Part shown: one piece after another, positions 1-10,036 of the stretch | How the letters are laid out: every line of letters starts with the position of its first letter | Numbering within the stretch: position 1 is the stretch's first letter | Assembly (NCBI GenBank): GCA_030844895.1 | Contig: CM061229.1 | Location: 127,005,546-127,069,545 of the forward strand | DNA: 64,000 nucleotides | Direction of reading: 5' to 3' | Source: Ambrosia x helenae | Lineage: Eukaryota > Streptophyta > Magnoliopsida > Asterales > Asteraceae | The notes under the pieces: model-generated | Databases searched by the model: none | What the model was told of the DNA's origin: nothing | What the model saw: only the letters and a program-made list of their open reading frames with translations | Position numbers and translations under genes: made by a program

Positions 1-132
1 TGATGATCCTTAGAGTTACAATACAATCCCTTTATATAGGGAGAAGGATACAAGATAAACATGGAAACAATATTATCTCTAAATATAAACAAATCAATTC
101 AAACTATATATGTATATCCGATAATGCTAAGA
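1..132 (-). repeat. 3' LTR of the Copia element (partial)
   Basis: Positions 1-132 repeat 4658-4789 almost base for base. Matching stops after GATAATGCTAAGA, where the left copy runs into the C-run that is the polypurine tract on the minus strand. The remaining ~27 bp of the LTR lie left of the window, so no target-site duplication can be read. Confidence 0.9.
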
Positions 133-2206
133 TCCCCCCGCAGTTTGATCGGCGCGCAGCAGACGGTTAAACTGGAACGGAAGGATTGAAATAGCTCTCG
201 AGACAACCCCTTTGTAAAGATGTCAGCATATTGGGAGGAGGACGGGACATGAAGAACACGTATATGACCCACACGGACCTTCTCCCTCACAAAATGAATA
301 TCGATTTCAACATGTTTAGATCGCTGGTGTTGAACCGGGTTGTTCGAGAGGTAAACAGCAGAAACATTATTGCAATAGACCACGGATGCACGCTGTAAAG
401 GAACTAGAAGTTCAAGTAGCAGATTTCGTAACCAAGTCGCTTCAGCAACAGCATTTGCAACTCCCCGATACTCAGCTTCGGCACTCGAGCGAGAGACAAT
501 AGGCTGACGTTTAGATGACCAAGAAAGAAGATTATCCCCCAAGAAAACACAATACCCACTTGTAGACCGGCGGGAATCTGGACAACCGCCCCAATCAGCA
601 TCCGAATATGCAACAAGAGAATGCACGGCAGATTTAACAATGTGTATACCATAAGAGATGGTGCCCTGTAAGTAACGGATGATGCGCTTCATAAAATTAA
701 AATGTGGGTCACGAGGTTCATGCATAAACAAACATACTTACTGAACCGCATAGGAGATGTCTGGTCTGGTAAACGTCAAGTACTGTAAGGCACCGGCTAA
801 GCTGCGGTATAAGGTGGGATCATTAAATAATGGTCCATCGGTCGCACTGAGCTTGCAAGAAAGGTCTACTGGTGTGACGCAGGGTTTACACAAAGACATC
901 TTTGCCCTATCAATAATGTCCTTCGTGTACTGAGACTGCGAGAGAAATAAACCATGGGAAGTATGCGTTACCTTAATGCCAAGAAAATGATGTAGGCGGC
1001 CGAGATCAGTCATTGCAAACTCTTGTGAGAGTGACTGAATAATATCCTGCAGGAAAGCATCTGAAGAAGCAGTGAGAACAATGTCATCCACGTATAAAAG
1101 CAAATAAGCCACATGAGAACCCTTGTTGTAAATAAATAATGAAGTATCACAAACACTGCTTCTAAATCCCTGCGAGAGAATAAAGGTAGCAAACCGAGTG
1201 TACCAAGCTCGAGGGGCTTGCTTTAAACCATATAAGGACTTCTTTAAACGACAAACGAAATTCGGGTATCTGTTGTCCACAAACCCAGGTGGTTGATGCA
1301 TAAATACAGTTTCCTGCAAGTGTCCATGAAGAAAAGCGTTCTTGACGTCCAACTGGTGGATGGGCCAAGAGCGCGAAACTGCTAGAGATAAAACTGTACG
1401 TATAGTTGCCGGTTTAACAACCGGGCTAAAAGTATCCTCACAATCAATTCTAACCGTCTGAGACTTACCATTAACCACCAGTCGTGCCTTATATCGTTCT
1501 AATGACCCGTCTGATTTAAACTTATGGCGAAAAAGCCACATACAACGAATAATGGGACTATCAGTCGGACGGGGAACCAACTCCCAAGTATCATTTTCCT
1601 GCAATGCATTAAACTCAGCCTGCATAGCATGTGTCCAATTTGAATCTGAGAAGGCTTTGGCATAAGTGGTGGGTATGGGAGAGATGGCGGAAGTGTGAAG
1701 GTTTAGGGGTGGCTTAAGGGACCCGGTTTTGGATCTGGTAGACATTGGATGAGTATTAGTGGGAGGAGGTTGGGCCGGATGTGGTTGAGAGGTCTGGGCC
1801 GGGTTTGGTTGAGTTTGCAGTTGGGCTGTGGGCTGTAGGGGTGGGAAACCAGGTGGGCCAGGCAAAACGGTCGACTGGTTGGGTGGGGGATTAGTGTGTT
1901 GGGCCACTGGGTGTTGGGTAGTGACGCGTGGGCGAGGGCGTCTGGAATAAGTTATAGTAGGATTGGGCTGGTTGATATTGGGCGGGGCAGGTGTGGAAGG
2001 AGGAGAGGTATGGGCTGGTTGGGTCGGGTGTAATGGTGGTGCGGTTGGAGTGTGGGAAAAGGTAAACGAGGGAGGTACAGTGTCATCTAAGAAGTGGTAT
2101 GACGTGGCAGGGGTGGGAATGGTGTACGGGAAAGTGGCCTCGTCAAAAGTGACATGACGAGAGATGTGAACTTTCCCGGTAGTGGGATCGAAGCATCGGT
2201 ATCCGC
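99..2206 (-). pseudogene. Copia reverse transcriptase and RNase H (C-terminal part of pol)
   Basis: This stretch encodes the C-terminal half of Copia pol. Reverse transcriptase starts with a region like NALQENDTWELVPRP, includes the fingers segment YKARLVVNG, and has the catalytic motif YVDDIVL. The RNase H part has SDADWGGCPDSRRSTSGYC, then SSAEAEYRG and the C-terminal ADIFTKGL block. A TAA codon at about 738-740 interrupts the frame just before the RNase H part; the reading resumes directly after it in the same frame. The frame runs past the polypurine tract into the LTR. The catalytic motifs are intact, but the stop and the upstream frameshifts make it a pseudogene. It would have copied element RNA in cytoplasmic particles. 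Confidence 0.92.
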
Positions 2207-3132
2207 GAAATCGGGTGGATAACCTAAGAAAATGCAACGAATCGCCCGGGTATGGAGCTTGTGGGGTTGAGTGGCCGAAGTGTTCGGATAACATGTACAC
2301 CCGAACACTCGTAAGTGGTCATATGTGGGGTGGCGGAGATAGAGGGCAAAGGTGGGGGTAAAAAAGTTTAAGCGTTTTGTGGGTAGGATGTTATGTAGGC
2401 AAGTAGCGGTATGTAGTGCTTCCACCCAAAAGGAAGGGGGAAGGTGGGCATGGATGAGAAGGGCACGTATGATGTCGTTTAGGCGACGTATCATACGCTC
2501 CGCACGGCCATTTTGGGAGGAGGTTTGTGGGCACGAGAAACGGAAAAGTAATCCGTTTTGTTGGGCAAATGTTTTAAAGGCATGGTTGTCAAATTTACCG
2601 CCTAAATCACACTGAAAAGTTTTAATGAGTCTGTTAAATTGGGTGTGGATTAGACGGTGAAATTTTACAAAGGTGGGAAACGTTTCAGATTTGTATTTTA
2701 ATGGGTAAACCCACACAAAGTGGGAAAAACTGTTAATAAGTACCATGTAATATTTATAACCGGATTTACTGGGTATAGGGGAGGTCCACAAATCACAATG
2801 AATAATGTCAAATGGTGCAAACATGTAAGTATTTGAAGCATAAAATGGCAAACGTTTACTATTAGAAAGTTGACAAGAGTTGCAAAAGTGGACCTATGGT
2901 CCTTATTACATGGAATATTGAAAGTACGACTTAAAAGATCTAAAACTTGACCCCCTGGATGGCCTAGACGATCATGCCAAGGTTCGGAAGTGGTGGTGAG
3001 AAAACAGGCTTGAGGCGGTAGGTCAGGTGCGGTGAATGGATATAAGTCCCCGGTGCTATTGTGACGAGAAAGAATTCTTCCATTGCGAAGGTCCTTCAAA
3101 GAAAAACCAAATGGATCAAATTCTATAGAAAC
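2207..3132 (-). pseudogene. Copia integrase region (pre-integrase zinc finger and catalytic core)
   Basis: The HHCC zinc-binding part is visible as WHDRLGHPGG followed by a CNSC segment that is now in another frame. The core begins near FDIIHCDLWTSPIPSKSG and continues through a DLGGKFDN segment and the NGRAERMIRRLND region. Two one-base losses break it: one in a T-run near 2884-2888, between the two zinc-binding halves, and one near 2206, just before the connection to reverse transcriptase. In each case the neighbouring frame continues the same protein family without a gap. The protein would have inserted element cDNA into host DNA. Confidence 0.88.
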
Positions 3133-4527
3133 TCAATTATCATGCGAAAAACGTCTAACGAAAATAAGGTTTTTAATGATTTGGGTATAAAGGATATTAG
3201 GCAAAATGTAAGTTCGGTTTGGTAAGTTGTGAAAACCAGTCCCAGATTTCAAAATAGGAACACAATTGCCATTACCGACTAATAGTTTAGTACACGCAGT
3301 AGATGAAGAAGGGAGTTTAATCATACCTTGGTCCTGTGTGACATGTGCCTCGGCTCCGGTGTCCATGTAAGAAGTAGGGTCTTGATGTTGGAGGTGCATG
3401 GCTGAGAAAGCTGCACTCAAGTCTGACGGACACAGGGCGTTGTAGCCGAAGTTAGCTGAAGGGGCCGAAGGCTGTGGGTTCGAAAACCCAACATACTGGG
3501 CCGAAGCAGTCTGGTCACTGCTGCTGGACTGGGCCGGCGGTGTATATCCAGAAAAAGGGGCCTGGCCCGAAGGCTGTTTGGTGTTCGAACTGGGCTGCCA
3601 TGGCTGCGTGGGATATGGGCAGGGCGGTGGAAGCCACCAGGCCCAATTGGGGTAACCCGACATCTGTGGAAACCATGGGGTACCGTTTCTGGGCTGTCCT
3701 CGTCCTCGTCCGCCGCGGCTTGAGCGTCCCCTGCCCCTCCCCCGTCCCCTCGCAGAATACTGATAAGGGTTTGGGTTCGGGTTGGGTTGGCTGGCCGGCG
3801 GCTGATGTTGTGGGGAAGAGGCCGAAGACTGCTGGGATGATTGCTGGGTAACAAGGACCGAAGTCGTTGATGATTGACGGGCAGCCAGGCGGATTACTTC
3901 ATCACGTAGCATGGTACAAGCAGTATCCTAATCAGCGTTTTGCTGACGTATAAGGGAGGCAGTGGTATCATATTCTTGCGGTAGGCCCCAAACTAACTGG
4001 AGAACCAGCCGTGATTCTGTGACAGGATTGTCGACGTCGTCAAGCTGGTTCGCCAGATCACTAAGGCGCTGACAGTAATCTTCAACGGATAAGCAGTTAG
4101 CAAGTGTGAGGTTACAGAATTGGGTCTCTAACACGGCTGCGCGGGCTTGTTTATTGCTGAGAAAATTCCGTTCAAGCTTGAGCCAAGCGGCCCGAGCCGT
4201 GGAGACTTGTCCCATCAACCGAGGAAACATGGAGTCAGACACGGTGTTCAGGATCCATTGAAGGACCAGAGCATCGAGTTCGACCCATTGTGGGTATTTG
4301 GCAGCCGTTTCAGGTGGCGGGGCGGTGCCATCAATGTGATGTAACACCTTGTATGCAACCGCATGGAGGCGAAATAATTTTACCCAGGAAGAGTACGTAA
4401 CTGTCTTCCCGTCAAGAGTGCGGATCTTGCTTTGAATATTGGTCACGGAGTACGCCGGGTGTAAGGAAGCCGGCTTAACAGGCTGCAGACCAGAGGATTC
4501 ATTTTCTGGTTCGGAATCCTTAGCCAT
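3133..4527 (-). pseudogene. Copia gag and protease
   Basis: The gag start is the ATG at 4527, about 90 bp downstream of the PBS. The first ~200 codons form a UBN2-type gag. A Ser/Gln/Pro-rich and then Gly/Arg-rich region (RGRGRGRSSRGGRGRG) follows, where many Copia elements have a CCHC knuckle; no knuckle is visible. The protease active site reads YMDTGAEAHVT. In-frame stops occur as TAG at 3928-3930 and TGA at about 3133-3135, and the frame reads on beyond both. Gag would assemble the particle and the protease would cut the polyprotein. Confidence 0.9.
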
Positions 4528-4618
4528 CGGAAGACAGAAACTGACGGCAGAAGAAGGGCAGAAAAAAAAAAGAACAGCCGGCGATTAGGGTTATGTGATT
4601 AGGGTTTTGTGAGCTGTA

Positions 4619-4630
4619 GCTCTGATACCA
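4619..4630 (-). other. Primer-binding site (tRNA-iMet type) of the Copia element
   Basis: On the minus strand this reads TGGTATCAGAGC, the usual plant PBS matching the 3' end of initiator tRNA-Met. It lies directly inside the 5' LTR and fixes the element's orientation. Confidence 0.93.
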
Positions 4631-4789
4631 TAAAAATGGTCTATGGTATAATATTATTGATGATCCTTAGAGTTACAATACAATCCCTTTATATAGGGAG
4701 AAGGATACAAGATAAACATGGAAACAATATCATCTCTAAATATAAACAAATCAATTCAAACTATATATGTATATCCGATAATGCTAAGA
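4631..4789 (-). repeat. 5' LTR of the Copia element (~159 bp)
   Basis: The right boundary comes from the end of the match to 1-132; the left boundary comes from the PBS. On the minus strand the inferred ends are TCTTAGCA at the start and a TTTTTA-like end next to the PBS, not a clean TG...CA pair. Confidence 0.85.
4688..4695 (-). promoter_or_regulatory. TATA box in the Copia 5' LTR
   Basis: The minus strand reads TATATAAA, upstream of the PBS, where a pol II promoter is expected. The same sequence is in the left LTR copy. Confidence 0.55.
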
Positions 4790-4800
4790 GTATGAATTAA

Positions 4801-5009
4801 GAGGGTGTTTGGGATTGCGTTTTGAATCTGATTTTTAGATTATTGCGTTTTGAAAACGCAGATAATTAGTTTTTAGTGTTTGGATTGCGTTTTGAAAACG
4901 CAGATAATCAGTTTTTTAGGCTACCAAAACGCAATAATCTATATGCAGCTCCACCTCTGCTTTTCCAAAACGCATAATCTGTTTTGAATAATCAATCCCA
5001 AACACCTCC
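4801..5009. mobile_element. PIF/Harbinger (Tourist-like) MITE, 209 bp
   Basis: The ends are inverted copies: GAGGGTGTTTGGGATTG on the left and, reverse-complemented, GGAGGTGTTTGGGATTG on the right (two mismatches). Both sides carry the 3-bp duplication TAA (4798-4800 and 5010-5012), typical of PIF/Harbinger. The interior repeats ATTGCGTTTTGAAAACGCAG. It has no coding capacity. It lies only 11 bp from the Copia 5' LTR. Confidence 0.82.
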
Positions 5010-5050
5010 TAAGTGTCTTTTAAATGTTTGTGTAATTGAGTTCATGTGCA

Positions 5051-5238
5051 CAGGGACGAAGCATTTGAAGGGTCAGGGGTGGCCCTGGCCCCCACTGTTT
5101 TTTGGCGCAATAGTGGAAATTTGTGATTTTCATAGGTAAATTGAGTTGTGGTTGAGTCCGGCCCCCGCCGATTTGTCACTACCGATCGAAAAAAATTGAG
5201 TTCGGCCCCCTCCGATTCGAGAACCAAGCTTCGCCCTG
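5051..5238. mobile_element. CAGGG-ended MITE, hAT-like, ~188 bp
   Basis: Left end CAGGGACGAAGC and right end GCTTCGCCCTG form an inverted pair. The interior has a C/G-rich segment (GGCCCTGGCCCCCACTG). The flanks TGCA/TGCA are palindromic, so the exact ends are unclear and no 8-bp duplication is visible. A related, decayed stretch lies at 26343-26460. Confidence 0.6.
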
Positions 5239-5741
5239 TGCAGCTTTAAGATTAAAAGGATTTTGTTGATTTAGTTTACAGTGCACTTTTTACGGTTTGG
5301 ATGAGTTTGAAACTTACAATCATGCGTGGAAATGAAACACGTCGTTTAGCCTTTGTTATTTTATTTTATTTTTAACTTTGAAATATATAGTGACCAGTTA
5401 TGAGTATGTGTTGTAATTTTTTTTTTTAATACAACTAATATTTTTGATAAAAAAAATGTTTCAAATTGTCAAAACCAGTCCTTTAAAATCCATCAAATTG
5501 GGCATGCATTATACTATTATAGCTTTTTTTTACGGCTAATTTTCTACACTCATTTTATATCTTTTTGCACACCCTTAAAGTTGAATTCTCAATCTCACCC
5601 AAGAAAGGATTACATCTCTACCACTAGGCTATAACCTAAGTGGCTGTTATAGCTAGGTCGACCCACCCAACTCAAGTACACAATACCCTAAGCAAAATTT
5701 AGAGGCATAACTTTGTTCACGTATCACAAATTACTATGTAA
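5239..5741. other. AT-rich intergenic stretch, nothing recognised
   Basis: Poly-T and poly-A tracts and no codon-like frame on either strand. I see no gene or repeat boundary here. Confidence 0.6.
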
Positions 5742-5743
5742 TA

Positions 5744-5993
5744 CTACCTCCGTCCCATTAGAAGTGTCTTGGTTTGAAAAACACAAAGTTTCAGGCATAT
5801 TAAATGATTTGTTTTTTTGCTTGCCATATGACAATAATACCCTTGTCATATGTGGGTCCAGCATATTCTTTGTTTATTTTAGTTGTGTTTTTAAGGATAA
5901 ATTTGGAAATTGGCTAATAATTTTTTAAAGTAGACATATGAAATGGGACAAATAAAAAAGGGAATATGGACACTTCTAATGAGATGGAGGGAG
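5744..5993. mobile_element. Stowaway-like (Tc1/mariner) MITE, 250 bp
   Basis: The left end is CTACCTCCGTCCCATTAGAA and the right end is its near-perfect inverted copy ending GATGGAGGGAG. TA dinucleotides at 5742-5743 and 5994-5995 form the target duplication. The CTMCCTCCGTCCCA terminus is typical of plant Stowaway elements. It has no transposase. Confidence 0.9.
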
Positions 5994-5995
5994 TA

Positions 5996-7590
5996 TATAA
6001 TTAAATAGATACATAAACAGTTAATATTTCGAACTACTAATGAAAGCCCGATCACCCGGGTAAACGCAATGACAAAAGGCCACCCACGCCCACAAACGCA
6101 TACAACATTGTTGACGGGCTCGCAACCATTTTAGAGGAAACCCACAGCCTGAAGACCCAATACGATAAAACACATGGCTCGACTAAGAATAACTTTTGCT
6201 CTAGGTGGGACTCCAACCCATAACATTCATTGGAAAGTAATGGGGCTGTCAATGCACCAAAACGAAATAAAGTAGACGAATTCAATACGATAACCCATGA
6301 TCATAGATACCAGGTTTATTATTTAGTTTTAATGAATTTGTTATCTTGATTGCAACTTGTCTGACTTTCTGTCTCTCTCTAAATAATAAATATACGTTGG
6401 AGGACATTTCAAGTATCTAAAAGAAAAACAATCATGAAATGTTGAAATATAAATGAAAATTTAGAGCTAAAGAAGAAAAAAAGGAATGAATCACATTTTG
6501 TCCAAATGGTGGAAATGATGCCTATGTCATTTTATAAAATTAGGTGTTGTTTTAAAGTATTTAACTAATAATTCTAAACTCTAACAAGTTCATGTCATTT
6601 TATACTTTCTTGTTGGAGCGAAAGAAAATCAGATGCATAATCTATAGCAGAAAAAAGAAAGACATTTACTTAGAATAATGAGAATTGTGTGCGAGAGATG
6701 CGGATAAAAAAAGAGAGTGAGGACACAAAAACCTCCCAAGCCTCCAATACCTTTCTAGATCTAAGACTCTTAACATCCAATCCAACAATTATTATCTGGC
6801 CATGAGCCAACCAACCATCACACCTTTTCAATTATTGATCATTAATTATTCTCACCATATTTTCCTTATTTTCTTTTAACTTTTTTTTTTTTTTTTTGAA
6901 AATTAACCTTATATTATACAGTTTAGATTTTTTTTAATCATCCATTTCTTTGTTAACTTGTTTTTTAAATTCATGTTCTCAAAGTTTAGGTTAGGTCCGT
7001 TGAGCTAAACAAAACAAGCCAAGTCGAGTCAGGGTGGGCTTGGGTTCGACTCGTTTAAAAACCAAGTCGAGTAAAACTGGCAAGTTTTTCTTAACGAGCT
7101 AAAATGTTAGGCTTGAGATCGGCTCATTAAAAGCTCGAGCTAACTCGAGTCTCATCAAGTTGGCTCGGTTTTTTTTTTAAATAATATTTTTTTTTGCCCG
7201 TAATGATATACATAAAACCAAACTTTGTTTTGTGAAAAAGATAAAGATTTTTTTTTTTTCTGGTTGATCTATAAATTTTATTGGCCTTGTTTTATTAACG
7301 AAGGGAATAAAAACAGCCTAACCTACATCTTGAGAAAAGCTTATTTTCTTTTAAATAAAATTAAGCTAACAACAAAATTGGTGATAAAAAAAGTTACTCT
7401 ATTGTGTTTGTGTTATTTATAAGAAACATAAACCAAAAGAATTTCAAAAATAACCGTTTATAGATTTGATTGAAAAGGCCTTTTCATGTAAGTTTTATAA
7501 AAAATAAATAGTTTTAAGTTAGTTGAAATATCCAATACCTGATAAAATCAATAGGTTTTTAATGAATTAAATTTATCCAATAAAGTTAGG
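5996..7590. other. Intergenic, AT-rich, with a decayed GCTCGAG-type repeat
   Basis: No coding sequence is supported. A 77-codon minus-strand frame at 6052-6285 has no recognisable family. From about 6975 to 7170, repeated AAGTCGAGT, AAAGCTCGAGCT and GGCTCGG motifs suggest a decayed MITE, but its ends are not visible. The rest is AT-rich with homopolymer runs. Confidence 0.5.
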
Positions 7591-7598
7591 AGTGAGAG

Positions 7599-7867
7599 TA
7601 GGGTTGAGCTCTGGACGTTATCGGTACCAACCGATACCGATCCCGAAAACTCTCAAAACCCAATACCGATACCTAAAACATATGGTACGATACAGTATCG
7701 GTGTACAGGTATGGTATCCGTATTTTACCTTAAAATACCGATACCATACCGATCCCGTACTGATACCGAACCCGAAAACCTCTAAATGTGAGTACCGATA
7801 CCAAACACCCTTGGTTCAGTATGAGATCGGTATCGGTTCGGTATTTGGTGCAATATGCTCATCCCTA
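7599..7867. mobile_element. hAT-like MITE (GATACCGATA-rich), 269 bp
   Basis: Ends TAGGGTTGAGC and GCTCATCCCTA are inverted repeats with one mismatch. Both sides carry the perfect 8-bp duplication AGTGAGAG (7591-7598 and 7868-7875), the hAT signature. The interior is packed with alternating GGTATCGG and CCGATACC motifs and can fold on itself. It has no transposase. Confidence 0.92.
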
Positions 7868-7875
7868 AGTGAGAG

Positions 7876-8552
7876 AGAAACAAATGAATCCTAAAAAAAA
7901 CACCATTTTGGGTGAATACTTTTCCAACAACACTAATTTGGTAAATATTTTTTCCACCAACACTACTATTAAAAAAAAAAAAAAAAAACCCTCTAAGAAT
8001 TTACATGTTCAAAAACCATTGTTCATTTTCTTTTGATATAATTAAATATTTAACTACCAGTGAACAACGACAATTATATAAATATGTACAACAGTAGGAT
8101 TGTTATTATAATAAATAAAAGAATGCACTAGTTTTGTCGAAGGGACAGTTTAACTTGGAATTTTTATGATTATTTTGTAGATATATTATTAAAAAAAATG
8201 CAAAACTCGTTGAGGGAAAACATGTACATAACCACTTCTTACCAAGATGAGTAAATAATTGAAGGAAAAAAGATTGAAAATGCCATTAATAATTAAAAAA
8301 GATACAAATGTGGGCGTTGGCCCACTTAATAATAAAAAGATGTATAGTCGGGAGCCCACATGTAGTAGCAATGCCCCTTCACTACTTTAAAGTGAAATAG
8401 GTCGCTTTTCAAGATTCACCAACTTGAATTTGGTGTTCTTCAATGGCGTTAGGTACTCACATATTAGAACCTTCTATCAATACATACATACATACATTAT
8501 ACATACATACACAATGACAGGTTTAAGATTTCATTGAACAACGATAATTATA
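7876..8552. other. AT-rich intergenic stretch
   Basis: Contains an A-run near 7971-7988 and a short ACATACAT-type microsatellite near 8484-8510. I see no gene. Confidence 0.55.
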
Positions 8553-8560
8553 TTCATGCT

Positions 8561-8765
8561 CAGGGTCGTCCCTGAAAATCTCTAAAAATTCATGTACCAT
8601 ATCTGAACCGTTAAAAAATAGACTCCTCAGGCCCAGGTTTAAGTGTTAAATGAGTTATATAAAAAATATATACATATATATAGGATTTTTTTTAAAAAAT
8701 TAGGCCATCAAGATTTATGGACCCTGTCCGGTTGGCCTCCTCGAACCACCCCAAAGACGGCCCTG
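8561..8765. mobile_element. hAT-like MITE (CAGGG ends), 205 bp
   Basis: The ends are CAGGGTCGTCC and its inverted partner GACGGCCCTG. The perfect 8-bp duplication TTCATGCT flanks it (8553-8560 and 8766-8773). The interior is AT-rich with a TATA-type run and has no reading frame of note. Confidence 0.92.
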
Positions 8766-8773
8766 TTCATGCT

Positions 8774-10036
8774 TATTATTTGGGAATTGGGATATGAATC
8801 ATATAATTATAAAAGAGAACATGAAAACAAGTGTTCACATGAGTAATCATACCTTACGTGATAACATGATATTGTATATCTTGTACATAGGTAAAAGTTG
8901 CTCACAGTTAATGTTAGACGGATACGTATATAATTTATGTTTCACGTATAATCAATAACCGTTTGTTATGCTTGCACGGTCATGATACGAAACTTTGATT
9001 CTTGTATAATCATTTCATGTGTGTATATATCATCTACAAATTGTATAAACTATGCGAACTTGAGTTGTAAAAGTACATATACACTAGAAAAAATTACTAA
9101 AAAGCGTAGAACATATACATGAGTTTGACTTGCGTATACATCTATTTCAAAGGTATACCCGATGCAATATATAAAAATGTTTTAGAGTATGAGTCTGTTA
9201 TTAAGTGAATGATACTTGTGTAGTCGTGTAACATATGCTTTTGTATTATTATTATTATTATTATTATCGAACATAAACGATGATAGACGAATAAAATATG
9301 ATTTGCGATTAGCTTATCATGTAAATTATGCTTACAATTGTAAACTTGTATAAAATGATTATAGATGTATCATGTATATGTATATGTATATTTATGTGCC
9401 TATATATATTATGTGTGTATGACAACATTAATGAAATCGTTAATTCCAAAATTTTGGATGGTTTTCACCATCTATCTTCACTCTCTCATCCACCAGGTTC
9501 ACATAGGATTCGAACGAAAAAAACACCACCATTAGACACTTAGAGTTGCTCTAACTACAAATAAAAAAAAGGTGTTAATTTTTTTTTATAATATTAAATA
9601 ATATTTTATTGGTTTGCCCAACAACCACCACCAATCCACCATCACATGCATATCCCTAGTGGCCAGTGGGGTAACGGTGTTATCCCCTTACAATTAAATT
9701 TATCATCAATTATTTATTTGAATACTTTTGTTAATTTAAAATTATATAATTTGACAATCTATGGTTGAAAGTTTAAGTCAACTTCCAATTATCAGTTTAT
9801 CACAGCTTATGCATCAACACTAAAAAATAAAAATTAAGCTTCTTCATTCTTTAACCCTTATGCAGTTCGCATATATATACACATACACTAATTTACTACT
9901 GTAAGTTTTATTCTATTTAGTTTACCTAAATATATCTTAAGTTCTGAATGACCTTTAATGTTAAAGGTTCAAATTTTAAAATTACCCCGTGTAATTAAGA
10001 AATTAATGCAATTTTTTTTCCTCTTTAAAGCGATAA
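8774..10036. other. AT-rich intergenic stretch with microsatellites
   Basis: Contains an (ATT)n tract at 9244-9267 and TATATG-type repeats at 9360-9420. Short stretches at 9466-9555 resemble decayed MITE ends. No gene is supported before the reverse-transcriptase frame opens at 10037. Confidence 0.55.

Larger units (their letters stand above)
1..4789 (-). mobile_element. Degenerate Ty1/Copia LTR retrotransposon (probably Ale/Retrofit-like), left end cut by window
   Basis: A minus-strand element reads, from right to left, 5' LTR, tRNA-iMet-type PBS, gag, protease, integrase, reverse transcriptase, RNase H, a short G-run polypurine tract (about 132-140) and 3' LTR. Integrase before reverse transcriptase is the Copia order. 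The two LTR copies match over 1-132 and 4658-4789 with about one visible difference, but the left LTR continues outside the window. The coding region has three in-frame stops and two frameshifts, so this copy cannot be autonomous. The lineage is a guess from the short LTR and the Gly/Arg-rich gag without a CCHC knuckle. Confidence 0.93.

Noticed and set aside
6052..6285. 77-codon minus-strand frame as a gene
   Set aside because: No family resemblance, no neighbours of the same element, and no upstream signals.
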